DNA of 56,679 nt, taken from Actinomycetes bacterium. GTDB lineage: Bacteria > Actinomycetota > UBA4738 > HRBIN12. Both the position numbers and the translations under genes were made by a program. How positions within the stretch are numbered: position 1 is the stretch's first letter; each line of letters starts with the position of its first letter. Under the pieces are notes generated by a model. That model searched no databases. It was not told the origin of the DNA and saw nothing but the letters and a program-made list of their open reading frames with translations. The DNA lies in the NCBI GenBank assembly GCA_025351565.1, contig JANXVR010000072.1:1-56679 (forward strand). The letters are read 5' to 3'. Of the stretch, positions 56,015 to 56,679 are shown one piece after another.

Positions 56015-56345
56015 GTGGGCGGTGACTGGGACGCGATCGTCGTCGGAGCGAGCTTCGGCGGCCTGGCGGCAGCTATGGAGCTCGCCGGCGCCGGCCGCGT
56101 CTTGCTGATCGACCGGCAGCCGGTCGGCGCGGGGGGGACCTCGGCCTGCGGGACGCTGCTTCGGGTCCTCGAGGGACTGGACGCCCTGGACGCGCTCCAG
56201 CAGTCCCACGAGGAGATCGTCTTGCACCTGGCCGACGACAAGATCTACCGGTTCCGGCCCGCGTACCCCTCGCCACCTTCGATTACCGCAGGCTGTGCGA
56301 GATCTTGCGGGCACGCACTGATGCCTCGTTCCTGCGGACCTCGGT
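56015..56345 (+). pseudogene. N-terminal fragment of FAD-dependent oxidoreductase (geranylgeranyl-reductase-like), frameshifted and truncated
   Basis: WDAIVVGASFGGLAAAMELAGAGRVLLIDRQPVGAGGTSACGT ... then in another frame FDYRRLCEILRARTDASFLRTSVA; stops abruptly. Confidence 0.6.
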
Positions 56346-56409
56346 GGCTCTATCGCACTCGCGTCGCCGGGTGTCGTCATCGCCAGGACGTTCCTCGGGG
56401 TCCCGCTGG

Positions 56410-56558
56410 GGAGCCTGACGAACGTTGAGAAGACGCCCATCGCCCGCCAGTCGCGTTTGGTCTTGGGATGGAAGAAACTCAGCGCGGAGATGATGAAGAT
56501 GGCGGAGTTGATCGCCACCAGCGCGCAGCACCCAGAGCCCGTAGCCATAGTCGTCCAT
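56410..56558 (-). pseudogene. 5' fragment of a second ICMT-like gene
   Basis: MDDYGYGLWVL + (1-nt shift) LVAINSAIFIISALSFFHPKTKRDWRAMGVFSTFV; parallels MSDDYGLWPLVVLNSVILIVFALSFTRPKTRQEWTAMGAFSAFIV at 52248. Confidence 0.65.
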
Positions 56559-56597
56559 GGTCGACCCTCTGCGTGAGCGCGCCCGGCGCCCGGGCGA

Positions 56598-56679
56598 TTA
56601 CCTTCGCCCTGTCACCGGCGCGTCGTCGCGCTCCTCCAGGTGGGCCTGAAGACTGGCGACCTGATGCTCCATCTCGGCG
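56598..56679 (-). CDS. C-terminal end of an unidentified CDS running off the right edge
   Basis: Reverse reading AEMEHQVASLQAHLEERDDAPVTGRR-stop; coiled-coil-like tail as in MerR-type regulators. Confidence 0.3.
   Translation of the reverse strand, partial: AEMEHQVASLQAHLEERDDAPVTGRR

Noticed and set aside
1-56679. CRISPR arrays, rRNA genes, complete insertion sequences, integrase or relaxase genes
   Set aside because: None seen: no regularly spaced repeat/spacer pattern, no rRNA signature, no full-length transposase or recombinase ORF.

Overview
High-GC, gene-dense, probably actinobacterial (Actinomycetota-like) window. No tools were run: calls come from reading the translations and the DNA. 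Main blocks: (1) ~0-2.5 kb: PLP decarboxylase (partial), class-III aminotransferase, YajQ. (2) 2.5-13.8 kb: a tRNA-Tyr locus followed by a scarred accessory region holding a family of alpha/beta-hydrolase + class III nucleotidyl cyclase genes (two intact, one frameshifted, one truncated), two copies of a truncated CpaF N-terminal domain, an IS481-like transposase remnant and other debris. Two exact 18-bp copies and one degenerate copy of the tRNA 3' end lie in this region. Each sits exactly 34 bp after an 11-mer (GGTGGGCAGTC) that is tandemly repeated at two of the three sites. This geometry looks like successive att sites of a tRNA-targeting integrase, and no integrase is visible. (3) 14.6-24.1 kb: zinc-ribbon/cyclase/ATPase gene (truncated), DUF4242, PaiB-like, then PucR / NCS1 permease / ureohydrolase / amidase / NTF2-like catabolic cluster. 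(4) 24.2-27.1 kb: HipBA module with an AT-rich palindromic control region, tiny membrane ORFs, internally deleted PLD pseudogene. (5) 27-49 kb: envelope/redox/metal block: M23 peptidase, cupredoxin, BlaI-M56 pair, permease + TIGR03943, TlpA, Lgt-like protein, a complete System I cytochrome c maturation operon (ccmABCDEFGHI + ccdA), cytochrome b, peroxiredoxin-CcdA-glutaredoxin. (6) 49-56.7 kb: two-component system, Met/His-rich small envelope proteins, ICMT-like methyltransferase, GH130-like gene and, at the right end, broken paralogues. Several short frame disruptions occur, so read-level validation is needed before calling all of them pseudogenes.
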